Shown one piece after another: positions 1 to 5,602 of a stretch of DNA of 5,631 bases. The translations under genes and the position numbers were made by a program. Location: the NCBI GenBank assembly GCA_002368735.1, contig DFEQ01000103.1:1-5631 (forward strand), given 5' to 3'. The notes under the pieces were generated by a model that did no database searches, was not told the DNA's origin, and saw only the letters and a list, made by a program, of their open reading frames with translations. Origin of the DNA: Christensenella sp. UBA3798. Lineage in GTDB: Bacteria; Bacillota; Clostridia; Christensenellales; CAG-1252. Every line of letters starts with the position of its first letter. The first letter of the stretch is position 1.

Positions 1-533
1 TCTTCGGGACGGGGCGCGAGCCACACGTCGCCCTTCTCCAGCCAGTTGTCTGGCATCTCCACCTGCCAGCCGTCCACGATCTTTTGCTTGAATATGCCGT
101 AGTCGTACTTGATGGAGAAGCCGCAAGCGGGGTATCCCTCGGAGGTCAAGGCGTCCATGTACGCCGAAGCGAGCCTGCCGAGGCCGCCGTTGCCGAGACC
201 CGCGTCGGGCTCGATCTCCTCGATCTCCTCGAGGTTATAGCCGAGCTGCTTCAAGGCGCTCGTCATCTTCTCGGTCAAGCCGATGTTGAAAAGGTGGTTT
301 TTCAAAGACCTGCCGGGGAGAAACTCCATCGACATATAGAAGACCTGCTTATACTTGCCTTCGTGTATCTTGTGCTTGAATTCGACGCGCTGGCGGGTGA
401 GGATATTCCTCACGACCATGCACACCGCTTCGTACATCTGTGATTTGGTGGCGTCCTTGGCGAGGATGCCCTGCTGACGCGCCACTTGGTCTTCGAGTAG
501 TTTTTTAAGTTCCGGTACTGTATAGTTTCTCAT
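1..533 (-). CDS. glgP: Glycogen/alpha-glucan phosphorylase, N-terminal part (cut by window edge)
   Basis: This is the first 177 codons of a GT35-family alpha-glucan phosphorylase, a cytoplasmic PLP enzyme that releases glucose-1-phosphate from the non-reducing ends of alpha-1,4-glucan. The translation starts MRNYTVPELKKLLEDQ. It shows three family hallmarks: YMSMEFLPGRSL at residues 66-77, EPDAGLGNGGLGRLA at 108-122 and YGIFKQ at 145-150. The family is usually about 800 residues, so roughly three quarters of the protein, including the PLP-binding lysine, lies beyond the left edge and cannot be judged. The reading frame is open throughout the visible part. It is the fourth gene of the glg operon and starts 23 nt after the glgA stop. 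The ATG at 531-533 is chosen because an AGGAG lies upstream, although at the long distance of 14 nt, and no better start is near. Family assignment is secure. The choice between glycogen phosphorylase and maltodextrin phosphorylase rests on operon context. Confidence 0.95.
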   Translation of the reverse strand, partial: MRNYTVPELKKLLEDQVARQQGILAKDATKSQMYEAVCMVVRNILTRQRVEFKHKIHEGKYKQVFYMSMEFLPGRSLKNHLFNIGLTEKMTSALKQLGYNLEEIEEIEPDAGLGNGGLGRLASAYMDALTSEGYPACGFSIKYDYGIFKQKIVDGWQVEMPDNWLEKGDVWLAPRPE

Positions 534-547
534 TGTTTCTGTCTAAT

Positions 548-552
548 CTCCT
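548..552 (-). promoter_or_regulatory. Ribosome binding site of glgP, unusually distant
   Basis: On the minus strand AGGAG is followed by 14 nt (ATTAGACAGAAACA) before the glgP ATG. This is longer than the 5-9 nt of the other genes here. The site lies just downstream of the glgA stop, so translation of glgP may be weaker or partly coupled to glgA. The coupling is an inference. Confidence 0.6.
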
Positions 553-556
553 GCCC

Positions 557-2047
557 TTATTTCAATGATCTGTAGAGGTCTGCGTAGCTCTTGGCGGAAC
601 GCGACCAGCTGAAGTCGCCCGTCATGTCGGTCTTGACGATGACGTCCCAATCCTCCTTGCGGTTATAGTAGGTATCCACCGCACGCCAGATAGCGTCCAG
701 CATATCCTGCGCGTTGAAGGTCTTGAAGGTGTAGCCGTAGCCCTCCTTAGTCACGGGGTTGAATGCGGGGACGGTATCCTTCAAGCCGCCCGTCTCCCTG
801 ACGACGGGCACCGCGCCGTAGCGCATGGCTATCATCTGCGACAAGCCGCAGGGCTCGAACTTGCTGGGCATCAGGAAGATATCGGACGCCGCGTAGAGTT
901 TACTCGCAAGGTCCTTGCTGAAGTTGATGATGACCCTGAGCTTGCTGCCGTAGCGATGCTCGAGGTCCTTGAGCCTGGTCTCGTACTTCCAGTCCCCCAT
1001 GCCGAGGATGACGAGCTGGAGGTCGGCGGCGAGGAGCTCCTCCGCCACGTCGAGCAGGAGGTCCAAGCCCTTCTGCGAGGTCAATCGGGATATCATGGAT
1101 ATCAAGGGACGACCGGGCACGTACTGCATGGATATCATGCGGAGCATGCTCTCCTTATTGACCGACTTACCGCTCATATCATTCACGCCGTAGTTGGCAA
1201 AGAGCGCCGGGTCCGTCATCGGGTCGTATTCCGCCGTGTCGATGCCGTTCAAGATGCCCGATATCTTATAGCTGCGCTTCCGGAGGATATCCTCGAGGCC
1301 GTAGGCGTAATAGCTGTCCATGATCTCGCCCGCATAGGTGGGGCTGACCGTGGTCACCCTGTCCGCGCACTCGATGCCGCCCTTCATATAGTTGCAGCAA
1401 CCGGCGTACTCGAGGAGCTGACGGCGGGCGTCGGGGATGCCGAGGACGTCGCCGATCATGCCGGTGTCGTACTGACCCTGGAACTCGATATTATGGATGC
1501 TGTACACCGTCTTGATGCCGGCGTAGATGGAGTTGCCGCGATAGAAGCAATCGAGGAAGACGGGGACGAGCGCCGTCTGCCAGTCGTTGCAATGGATGAC
1601 CGAGGGACGGAAGTCTATCAGCATCAGCATCTCGAGGACCGCCTTGGAGAAGAAGGCGAACCTCTCGCCGTCGTCGTAGTGGCCGTACAAGCCGCCCCTC
1701 TTGAAGTAGTACTCGTTGTCGATGAAATAGTATTTCACGCCGTCCGCCTCGCCCTCGTAGATGCCGCAATACTGGTTTCTCCAGGCGAGGGGCACGTAGG
1801 TGTAGGTCACGAAGTTCAGAGTCTGGCGCAGCTTGTCGGGGATGTCGGAATAGAGGGGGATGACCACCCTCGCGTCCACGCCCGCCTTGGCAAGCGCCTT
1901 GGGGAGGGCACCCGCCACGTCGCCGAGCCCGCCCGTCCTTATAAAGGGAACCGCCTCCGCCGCCACGAAGAGAACTTTCTTCTTTTGGCGGGGTTGACGA
2001 GGCTTTCCCTTGATCTTTGCGTTTCTTTTCTTGGTTTTCGTATTCAT
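557..2047 (-). CDS. glgA: Glycogen synthase (ADP-glucose type, GT5) with basic N-terminal extension
   Basis: This 496-residue GT5, GT-B-fold enzyme transfers glucose from ADP-glucose to the non-reducing end of alpha-1,4-glucan in the cytoplasm. Residues 25-44 form the nucleotide-sugar site (VLFVAAEAVPF, then RTGGLGDV). HCNDWQTAL is at 152-160, HNIEFQG at 185-191 and NGID at 267-270. In the C-terminal Rossmann domain, ISRLTSQKG is at 319-327, SKFEPCGLSQM at 395-405 (with the conserved Glu, E398) and ETGGLKDTV at 418-426. Two oddities stand out. Residues 1-24 are a lysine/arginine-rich extension with no acidic residue, whereas bacterial GlgA normally starts almost directly with the VLFVASE strand. 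The usual K-x-G-G-L motif also reads RTGGL (R37). The start at 2047 is supported by AAAGGAG with a 5-nt spacer, and no alternative start lies close to residue 24. The gene begins 13 nt after glgD ends, as third gene of the operon. Confidence 0.97.
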   Translation of the reverse strand: MNTKTKKRNAKIKGKPRQPRQKKKVLFVAAEAVPFIRTGGLGDVAGALPKALAKAGVDARVVIPLYSDIPDKLRQTLNFVTYTYVPLAWRNQYCGIYEGEADGVKYYFIDNEYYFKRGGLYGHYDDGERFAFFSKAVLEMLMLIDFRPSVIHCNDWQTALVPVFLDCFYRGNSIYAGIKTVYSIHNIEFQGQYDTGMIGDVLGIPDARRQLLEYAGCCNYMKGGIECADRVTTVSPTYAGEIMDSYYAYGLEDILRKRSYKISGILNGIDTAEYDPMTDPALFANYGVNDMSGKSVNKESMLRMISMQYVPGRPLISMISRLTSQKGLDLLLDVAEELLAADLQLVILGMGDWKYETRLKDLEHRYGSKLRVIINFSKDLASKLYAASDIFLMPSKFEPCGLSQMIAMRYGAVPVVRETGGLKDTVPAFNPVTKEGYGYTFKTFNAQDMLDAIWRAVDTYYNRKEDWDVIVKTDMTGDFSWSRSAKSYADLYRSLK

Positions 2048-2052
2048 ATTCT

Positions 2053-2059
2053 CTCCTTT
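2053..2059 (-). promoter_or_regulatory. Ribosome binding site that fixes the extended glgA start
   Basis: AAAGGAG on the minus strand sits 5 nt before the glgA ATG at 2045-2047, within the 13-nt gap after the glgD stop. Its strength and spacing argue that the basic N-terminal extension of GlgA is really translated and is not an upstream misannotation. Confidence 0.75.
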
Positions 2060-2060
2060 A

Positions 2061-3170
2061 TCAGACGGTCTTGTCCTTGACGATGACGACGGGATAGCTC
2101 TCGTATCCGCTGATCGTCCTCCCTGCCGTCACGGTGACGTTCTTATCGGTGATAGCGTAGCACACCGAACCGTTCTCCATGACCTTGCCGTCCTCCATGA
2201 TGATGGAATTGCGTACCTCGGCGCCCTTTTCCACCTTTACGCCACGGAAGAGGATGCTGTTCTCGACGAGCCCGTCGATCTCGCATCCGTCGGCGATGAG
2301 GCTGTTTTTGACGCAGGCGTTCTCCTTATACAGGGTGGGCACGCTGTCCTTGACCTTTGTGTATATTATGCTGTCGCCGTAGAAAAGTTCTTCCCTCACG
2401 GCGGGGTCCAAGACCTTCATGCTCTCGTTATAGTATGTGCGTACGTCGTCCACGATGGCGGCGTGATGCTTCACGAGGTAGGGGTGCATCTTGATGGAAC
2501 CGAGCTGCTTCATCAAAATATCCTTTTCAAAGTCCACGTGACCGCGCGCATATTCGTGCTCGACCAAGGAGAGAAGGAGGTCCTTTTTGATGAGGTACAC
2601 GTTGAGACCGAGGAGCTTATCCTCCGACGAAGGGGTGACCGAAATATAGAGGTCCTTTACCTCGCCGTCCTGCGTCTCCACCACCAAGCGACGGCTGGTC
2701 GTGGTCTTTGCCTTATGCACGAGCATCGTGACGTCGGCTTTTGCGGCAAGGTGCGCCGCCATGACCTCGTCAAAGTCGATGTTCATCGCGATGTTGCTGT
2801 TGGAGAGGAGCACGTACTCCTCGGGGGAGCGGCGGATGAAGCCCTGTATCGAATAGATCGCCTCGATCTTGCCTTTATACATCTCTCTCGAAGAATTGAG
2901 AACGAAGGGAGGGAAGACCGAGAGACCGCCGTTTTTACGGTTGAGGTCCCAGTCGCGACCCATGCGGATGTGGTCCATCAGCGAGCTGTAGTTGCTCCTC
3001 GTCACGATGCCGATCTGCGTGATGCCGCTGTTGACGAAGTTGGAGAGGGTAAAGTCGATGAGCCTGTACCTGCCGCAGAAGGGGAGGGACGCCGTGGTCC
3101 TGTGTATCGTGAGTTCGTTGAGTTTGTTCTCGTTATCGCTTGCGAATATTACGCCCATTACTCCGTTCAT
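2061..3170 (-). CDS. glgD: GlgD, catalytically degenerate paralogue of ADP-glucose pyrophosphorylase
   Basis: This 369-residue protein of the nucleotidyltransferase plus left-handed beta-helix family resembles GlgC along its length but has lost key catalytic motifs. The glycine-rich LAGGxGTRL loop is replaced by IFASDNENKLNEL (residues 8-20). The SGDHIY motif of GlgC is replaced by SNSNIAMNID (123-132), so the catalytic aspartate is absent. The conserved core SLPFCGRYRLIDFTLSN (28-44) and MYKGKIEAIY (97-106) remain. The signature FYGDSIIYTKVKDSVPTLY (263-281) precedes hexapeptide-like repeats (about 285-350). In Firmicutes such as Geobacillus, GlgD is known to associate with GlgC and raise or modulate its activity while having little activity itself. 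The same regulatory role is inferred here. The gene starts 1 nt after the glgC stop, with AAGGAGG inside the last glgC codons. A second Met at residue 5 is a less likely start, since it is too far from that site. Confidence 0.96.
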   Translation of the reverse strand: MNGVMGVIFASDNENKLNELTIHRTTASLPFCGRYRLIDFTLSNFVNSGITQIGIVTRSNYSSLMDHIRMGRDWDLNRKNGGLSVFPPFVLNSSREMYKGKIEAIYSIQGFIRRSPEEYVLLSNSNIAMNIDFDEVMAAHLAAKADVTMLVHKAKTTTSRRLVVETQDGEVKDLYISVTPSSEDKLLGLNVYLIKKDLLLSLVEHEYARGHVDFEKDILMKQLGSIKMHPYLVKHHAAIVDDVRTYYNESMKVLDPAVREELFYGDSIIYTKVKDSVPTLYKENACVKNSLIADGCEIDGLVENSILFRGVKVEKGAEVRNSIIMEDGKVMENGSVCYAITDKNVTVTAGRTISGYESYPVVIVKDKTV

Positions 3171-3171
3171 C

Positions 3172-4377
3172 TTACTTATCCTCCTTGACCATCTCGGCAG
3201 GTGCCACGACTACGGACGGGGCGATCTTCACGCCCGGTCCCACGACCGCTATCTGCCATTCGCCCTTGACGGGTGCCTTTTGCGTTTCACCGATCTTGGC
3301 GCCTTCGCCGATCACCGCGCCCTCCGCCACGATGGCGTGGCGCACGACGGCGCCCGCCTTGATGACGGCGTCGGGCAATATGACCGAATCCTCGATAATC
3401 GCCCCGAGCCCGATGTAGGCGCTGTGCGAAACGACGCTTCTCTTGACCGACCCGAGAACCATCGCGCCTTCGGACACGATGCTGTTCTGGATCTCGGCGG
3501 AGCCTGCCGCAAAGTGGGGCGGCTCGGCGCTGTTACGCGCATATATCTTCCAGGAGGGGTCGTTGAGGTTGAGGCCGCTCGACGCGTTCAAAAGGTCCAT
3601 ATTCGCCTCCCACAGGCTGGAGATGGTACCGACGTCCTTCCAGTAGCCTTGGAAGCGGTAGGCGTAGAGCTTCTTGCCGTCCGCGAGCATCTTGGGGATG
3701 ACGTTCTTGCCGAAGTCGTTCTGCGACTTCGGATCCGCCTCGTCGTCGATGAGGTACTGACGCAGCACGCTCCAAGTGAAGACGTAGATGCCCATCGAAG
3801 CGTTGGTGCTCTTGGGCTGCTTGGGCTTCTCCTCAAACTCGAAGATCCTGTCGTCCGGGTCGGTATTCATGATGCCGAAGCGGCTGGCTTCCTCGATGGT
3901 GACGCCGATGACCGCGATGGTGCAGTCCGCACCCTTCGCCTTATGGGCGGCGAGCATCTTGTCGTAGTCCATCTTGTAGATGTGGTCACCCGACAAGACC
4001 ACGACGTATTCGGGATTGAAGCGGTCGATAAAGTTGATGTTTTGATAGATGGCGTTTGCCGTGCCCTTGTACCACTCGCCTTCCTTGCCCTTGACGTACG
4101 GCGGCAGGACGTAGGCGCCGCCCGACAGCCTGTCGAGGTCCCACGGCTGACCGTTGCCGATGTACTGATTGAGCTCAAAGGGCTGATACTGCGTCAAGAC
4201 GCCTATCGTGTCGATGCCCGAATTGATGCAGTTCGACAGCGGGAAGTCGATGATGCGGTACTTGCCTCCGAAAGGCACCGCGGGCTTCGCCACGTCGTGC
4301 GTAAGCACGCCGAGACGCGTACCTTGCCCGCCGGCGAGAAGCATCGCCACGCACTCTTTCTTGTTTCTGGACTTCAT
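3172..4377 (-). CDS. glgC: Glucose-1-phosphate adenylyltransferase (ADP-glucose pyrophosphorylase)
   Basis: This 401-residue cytoplasmic enzyme makes ADP-glucose and pyrophosphate from glucose-1-phosphate and ATP, the committed and usually regulated step of bacterial glycogen synthesis. The nucleotidyltransferase domain has the glycine-rich LAGGQGTRL at residues 14-22, KPAVPFGGKYRIIDFPLSN at 31-49, WYKGTANAIYQN at 102-113, SGDHIYKMDY at 129-138 (D131 matches the catalytic Asp of the family) and FEEKP at 181-185, the glucose-1-phosphate-binding lysine region. Residues from about 290 to 395 carry hexapeptide repeats typical of the left-handed beta-helix domain. Length is normal for a Firmicute GlgC. 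The ATG at 4375-4377 follows AAAGGAGGGG with a 7-nt gap after AGGAGG. It is the first gene of the operon, preceded by a leader of about 250 nt. Whether fructose-1,6-bisphosphate activates this enzyme cannot be told from the sequence. Confidence 0.98.
   Translation of the reverse strand: MKSRNKKECVAMLLAGGQGTRLGVLTHDVAKPAVPFGGKYRIIDFPLSNCINSGIDTIGVLTQYQPFELNQYIGNGQPWDLDRLSGGAYVLPPYVKGKEGEWYKGTANAIYQNINFIDRFNPEYVVVLSGDHIYKMDYDKMLAAHKAKGADCTIAVIGVTIEEASRFGIMNTDPDDRIFEFEEKPKQPKSTNASMGIYVFTWSVLRQYLIDDEADPKSQNDFGKNVIPKMLADGKKLYAYRFQGYWKDVGTISSLWEANMDLLNASSGLNLNDPSWKIYARNSAEPPHFAAGSAEIQNSIVSEGAMVLGSVKRSVVSHSAYIGLGAIIEDSVILPDAVIKAGAVVRHAIVAEGAVIGEGAKIGETQKAPVKGEWQIAVVGPGVKIAPSVVVAPAEMVKEDK
3180..3186 (-). 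promoter_or_regulatory. Ribosome binding site of glgD inside the end of glgC
   Basis: AAGGAGG on the minus strand lies within the last codons of glgC (residues KED before the final K), 9 nt before the glgD ATG. The stop and start are separated by one base, a layout that favours translational coupling and a balanced output of GlgC and GlgD. Confidence 0.75.
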
Positions 4378-4399
4378 ACTTTCCCCTCCTTTATTTGGT

Positions 4400-4446
4400 T
4401 CCGTATTTCATAATAAACCGCAATTTTTGCGGAAATATCCGTATTT
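4400..4446 (-). repeat. Nine-base direct repeat flanking the leader hairpin
   Basis: The plus-strand bases tccgtattt occur at 4400-4408 and again at 4438-4446, on either side of the small hairpin, so the RNA reads AAATACGGA twice. The copies are 38 bp apart, start to start. This could be a tandem protein-binding site or chance. Nothing else supports a function. Confidence 0.35.
4418..4432 (-). repeat. Small hairpin in the glgC leader
   Basis: In RNA sense CCGCAA-AAA-UUGCGG forms a perfect 6-bp stem with a 3-nt loop, ending 25 nt before the AGGAGG of glgC. It is followed by UUUAUUAUG, which is not a continuous U tract, so it is a poor intrinsic terminator. It more likely shapes the region before the ribosome binding site, if it has a role. 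Confidence 0.5.
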
Positions 4447-4448
4447 AT

Positions 4449-4541
4449 GCGAGCGCAACGTGGGCGCGTACGCGTAAAAAAAGACGACCTATCCCCTTTT
4501 TCCGCTACCGCAAGGATGGCGAAGAGAGACATTGCGCTCGC
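4449..4541 (-). repeat. Long-range inverted repeat (13-bp helix) in the glgC leader
   Basis: The plus-strand arm gcgagcgcaacgt at 4449-4461 is matched by acattgcgctcgc at 4529-4541. In the RNA the arms GCGAGCGCAAUGU and ACGUUGCGCUCGC pair over 13 bp, ten of them unbroken Watson-Crick, then one G-U wobble and two more pairs, closing a 67-nt loop. A match of this quality within about 250 nt is unlikely by chance. The loop contains the end of the possible leader ORF, the U7 tract and the CGCGTACGCG palindrome. Confidence 0.6.
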
Positions 4542-4581
4542 GATCGACCCCGGTGTGGGATAAAACGGCGGGATAAAGCAT
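4489..4581 (-). CDS. Possible 30-codon leader ORF upstream of glgC
   Basis: In RNA sense an ATG at 4579-4581 opens a 30-codon frame beginning MLYPAVLSHTG and ending SGKRG with a TAG stop at 4489-4491. An AGGAGG (4593-4598) precedes it by 11 nt, a little long but usable. The peptide resembles nothing I know, has no membrane segment and no run of one amino acid that would suggest classical amino-acid attenuation. Its codons include the first arm of the 13-bp leader helix, so a ribosome moving through it would open that helix, and its stop falls 6 nt before the U7 tract. It may be a regulatory leader peptide or a chance frame. Confidence 0.3.
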   Translation of the reverse strand: MLYPAVLSHTGVDRERNVSLRHPCGSGKRG

Positions 4582-4634
4582 CTTTCTCTCGTCCTCCTGA
4601 CGTCGCCCCTTCAAAAAAAGAAACGGTCATTGTC

Positions 4635-4664
4635 ATTATAGCACAACGACCGCGATATTTTCAA
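4635..4664 (-). promoter_or_regulatory. Sigma-A-type promoter of the glg operon
   Basis: On the minus strand TTGAAA (4659-4664) is followed by 18 bp and a perfect TATAAT (4635-4640), with TGC directly before it (extended -10 TGnTATAAT). Upstream, AAAAATC and GATTTTT around 4670-4685 form A/T tracts resembling an UP element. The predicted start is near 4628. This is the best promoter in the window and explains the four-gene operon. I saw no convincing CcpA cre site near it. Confidence 0.8.
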
Positions 4665-4693
4665 TAGCAAAAATCAAGATTTTTCGGGCAATT

Positions 4694-4717
4694 TGATAAA
4701 AAACGCCAAATGCGGGC
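4694..4717 (-). terminator. Weak candidate terminator after the isomerase-like gene
   Basis: Just after the stop at 4722, the RNA reads GCCCGCAUUUGGCG followed by six U. The only stems are 3 to 4 bp (for example UGCC with GGCG), so the U tract is good but the hairpin is poor. Some read-through into the glg operon is possible. Confidence 0.3.
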
Positions 4718-4721
4718 AAAA

Positions 4722-5474
4722 TCAATCGAAAATGCGCTCCAAGCGTTCCTTTCCTGTCCTTAAAAATTCCGAAATATCCGCATATTCCGCAGATTGGAAA
4801 GCCTCAAGCACAAAATCGCCTTCGTAGCCGCCCGCTTTGAGCCTTTTTGCGAGGGTGATAAAGTCGTACTCGCCGTCCCCCGGCATATAGTGGCAGTCCT
4901 TCTTGCCATCGCCGTCCGAAAGGTGCGTGGTGACGAGTCTATCCATATACCTCTCCGCCATGGCGCCGTCCTTGTCTCCGAACATCAGGGCGTGGCAAGT
5001 ATCGTAGCAGAAACCGATCCCCTTGACCTCGCGGAACAGCTCGTCGAAGGGGGCTTCGCCAACGAGGTTCTCCACCGCGACGGTGACCCCCTGCCCATCG
5101 GCAAACTCCGCTATCTCCGCCACGTTGTCGATGACGACGGGGGTTATCTCGGGCAGGTGCACGACCACGATGTCCACCCCCTGCTCCTTTGCCCCTTTTA
5201 GGTAGAGTTTGTAGGTCTTGACCGCCTCCTTGGCTCCGTAATACTTGTTTTGGAGATAGGGCGCGAACTTGATGGGGGCGTGCGCGTAAGACACCGTCAG
5301 TCCCTGCTCTTTGACGAACTTGAACTGCTCATACTCCGAAATGCCGCTGTACGTATTGTAGTCGGTATTGCACCAAACGGCGACCTTGCGAAAGCCCGCC
5401 TCTTTCACCTTCTTGAAACGCTCCTCCGCAGGAACGTCAAACCCGCAATATGCGTATACGCTTATCCTATCCAT
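4722..5474 (-). CDS. Sugar phosphate isomerase/epimerase-like TIM-barrel protein
   Basis: This 250-residue protein belongs to the xylose isomerase-like TIM-barrel superfamily (sugar phosphate isomerases/epimerases, AP endonuclease family 2 fold). Visible elements are VVVHLPEI at 103-110, VAVENL at 132-137, CYDTCHA at 156-162, THLSDGDGKKD at 183-193, MPGDGEYDF at 197-205 and VLEAF at 222-226. By comparison with D-tagatose 3-epimerase-type enzymes, E135, D158, H184 and E224 are the likely divalent-metal ligands and H161 a neighbouring active-site residue. All are present, so the enzyme is probably active. Size is typical or slightly short, with no signal peptide, so it is cytoplasmic. The substrate cannot be told. 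AGGAG with a 6-nt spacer supports the ATG at 5472-5474. It has its own promoter and is separated from glgC by 344 bp, so a link to glycogen metabolism is not shown. Confidence 0.88.
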   Translation of the reverse strand: MDRISVYAYCGFDVPAEERFKKVKEAGFRKVAVWCNTDYNTYSGISEYEQFKFVKEQGLTVSYAHAPIKFAPYLQNKYYGAKEAVKTYKLYLKGAKEQGVDIVVVHLPEITPVVIDNVAEIAEFADGQGVTVAVENLVGEAPFDELFREVKGIGFCYDTCHALMFGDKDGAMAERYMDRLVTTHLSDGDGKKDCHYMPGDGEYDFITLAKRLKAGGYEGDFVLEAFQSAEYADISEFLRTGKERLERIFD

Positions 5475-5494
5475 ACTCTTCTCCTATGTGTAAT

Positions 5495-5523
5495 ATTGTA
5501 TCACGTTTCGCCTCTCCTCGCAA
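5495..5523 (-). promoter_or_regulatory. Promoter of the isomerase-like gene
   Basis: On the minus strand TTGCGA (5518-5523), a 17-bp spacer and TACAAT (5495-5500) preceded by TGA form an extended -10 sigma-A-like promoter. The predicted start near 5488 would leave a leader of only about 14 nt, just enough to include the AGGAG at 5481-5485. Confidence 0.6.
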
Positions 5524-5588
5524 CCGAGAAAAGCAAAACGCGAATAACTCTCCCTGCCCTGCGCACAATAATATCGAGCAAACGGCTC

Positions 5589-5595
5589 AAAGGAG
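5589..5595 (+). promoter_or_regulatory. Ribosome binding site of the right-edge gene
   Basis: AAAGGAG on the plus strand is followed by 7 nt (AAAAAAT) and an ATG at 5603-5605. The quality of this site is the main evidence that the nine visible codons are a real gene start. Confidence 0.7.
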
Positions 5596-5602
5596 AAAAA
5601 AT

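Larger units (their letters stand above)
4378..4628 (-). promoter_or_regulatory. Predicted long, structured 5' leader of the glg operon
   Basis: If transcription starts about 7 nt after the -10 box, at the G of position 4628, the glgC mRNA carries about 251 nt of leader. In RNA sense it holds, in order: a possible 30-codon ORF preceded by AGGAGG; a 13-nt arm (4529-4541); a seven-U tract (4476-4482); the palindrome CGCGTACGCG (4465-4474); the second arm (4449-4461), which pairs with the first; a small hairpin (4418-4432); a 9-base direct repeat; and then the glgC ribosome binding site. I do not recognise a known riboswitch or T-box in it. A regulatory role is inferred from length and pairing alone. 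Confidence 0.5.

Noticed and set aside
84..443. Plus-strand open frame of 119 codons opposite glgP
   Set aside because: It is antisense to the highly conserved phosphorylase motifs and resembles no family. It is a shadow of glgP.
956..4413. Three long plus-strand open frames (956-2080, 2010-3188, 2992-4413) of 374 to 473 codons opposite glgA, glgD and glgC
   Set aside because: They mirror the minus-strand genes, whose codon use leaves few stops on the opposite strand. Their translations are low-complexity runs rich in His, Val, Asp and Arg with no recognisable domain, and they run across the boundaries of the real genes.
4418..4432. Hairpin near glgC as an intrinsic terminator
   Set aside because: The stem is only 6 bp and is followed by UUUAUUAUG, without a continuous U tract.
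4465..4474. CGCGTACGCG palindrome as a repressor operator
   Set aside because: A 10-bp palindrome of CG-rich bases is weak evidence by itself. It lies more than 150 bp downstream of the promoter, and no second copy occurs near it.
4395..4667. Plus-strand open frame of 90 codons across the glgC upstream gap
   Set aside because: It has no convincing ribosome binding site, an arginine-rich composition without domain features, and runs against the strong minus-strand promoter and leader.
4685..4719. Direct repeat cgggcaa at 4685-4691 and 4713-4719
   Set aside because: Seven bases in a short AT-rich gap can recur by chance, and neither copy fits a known operator.
5543..5572. Plus-strand promoter for the right-edge gene using AATAAT at 5567-5572
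   Set aside because: No -35 element resembling TTGACA lies 16 to 18 bp upstream, so I did not list it as a promoter.
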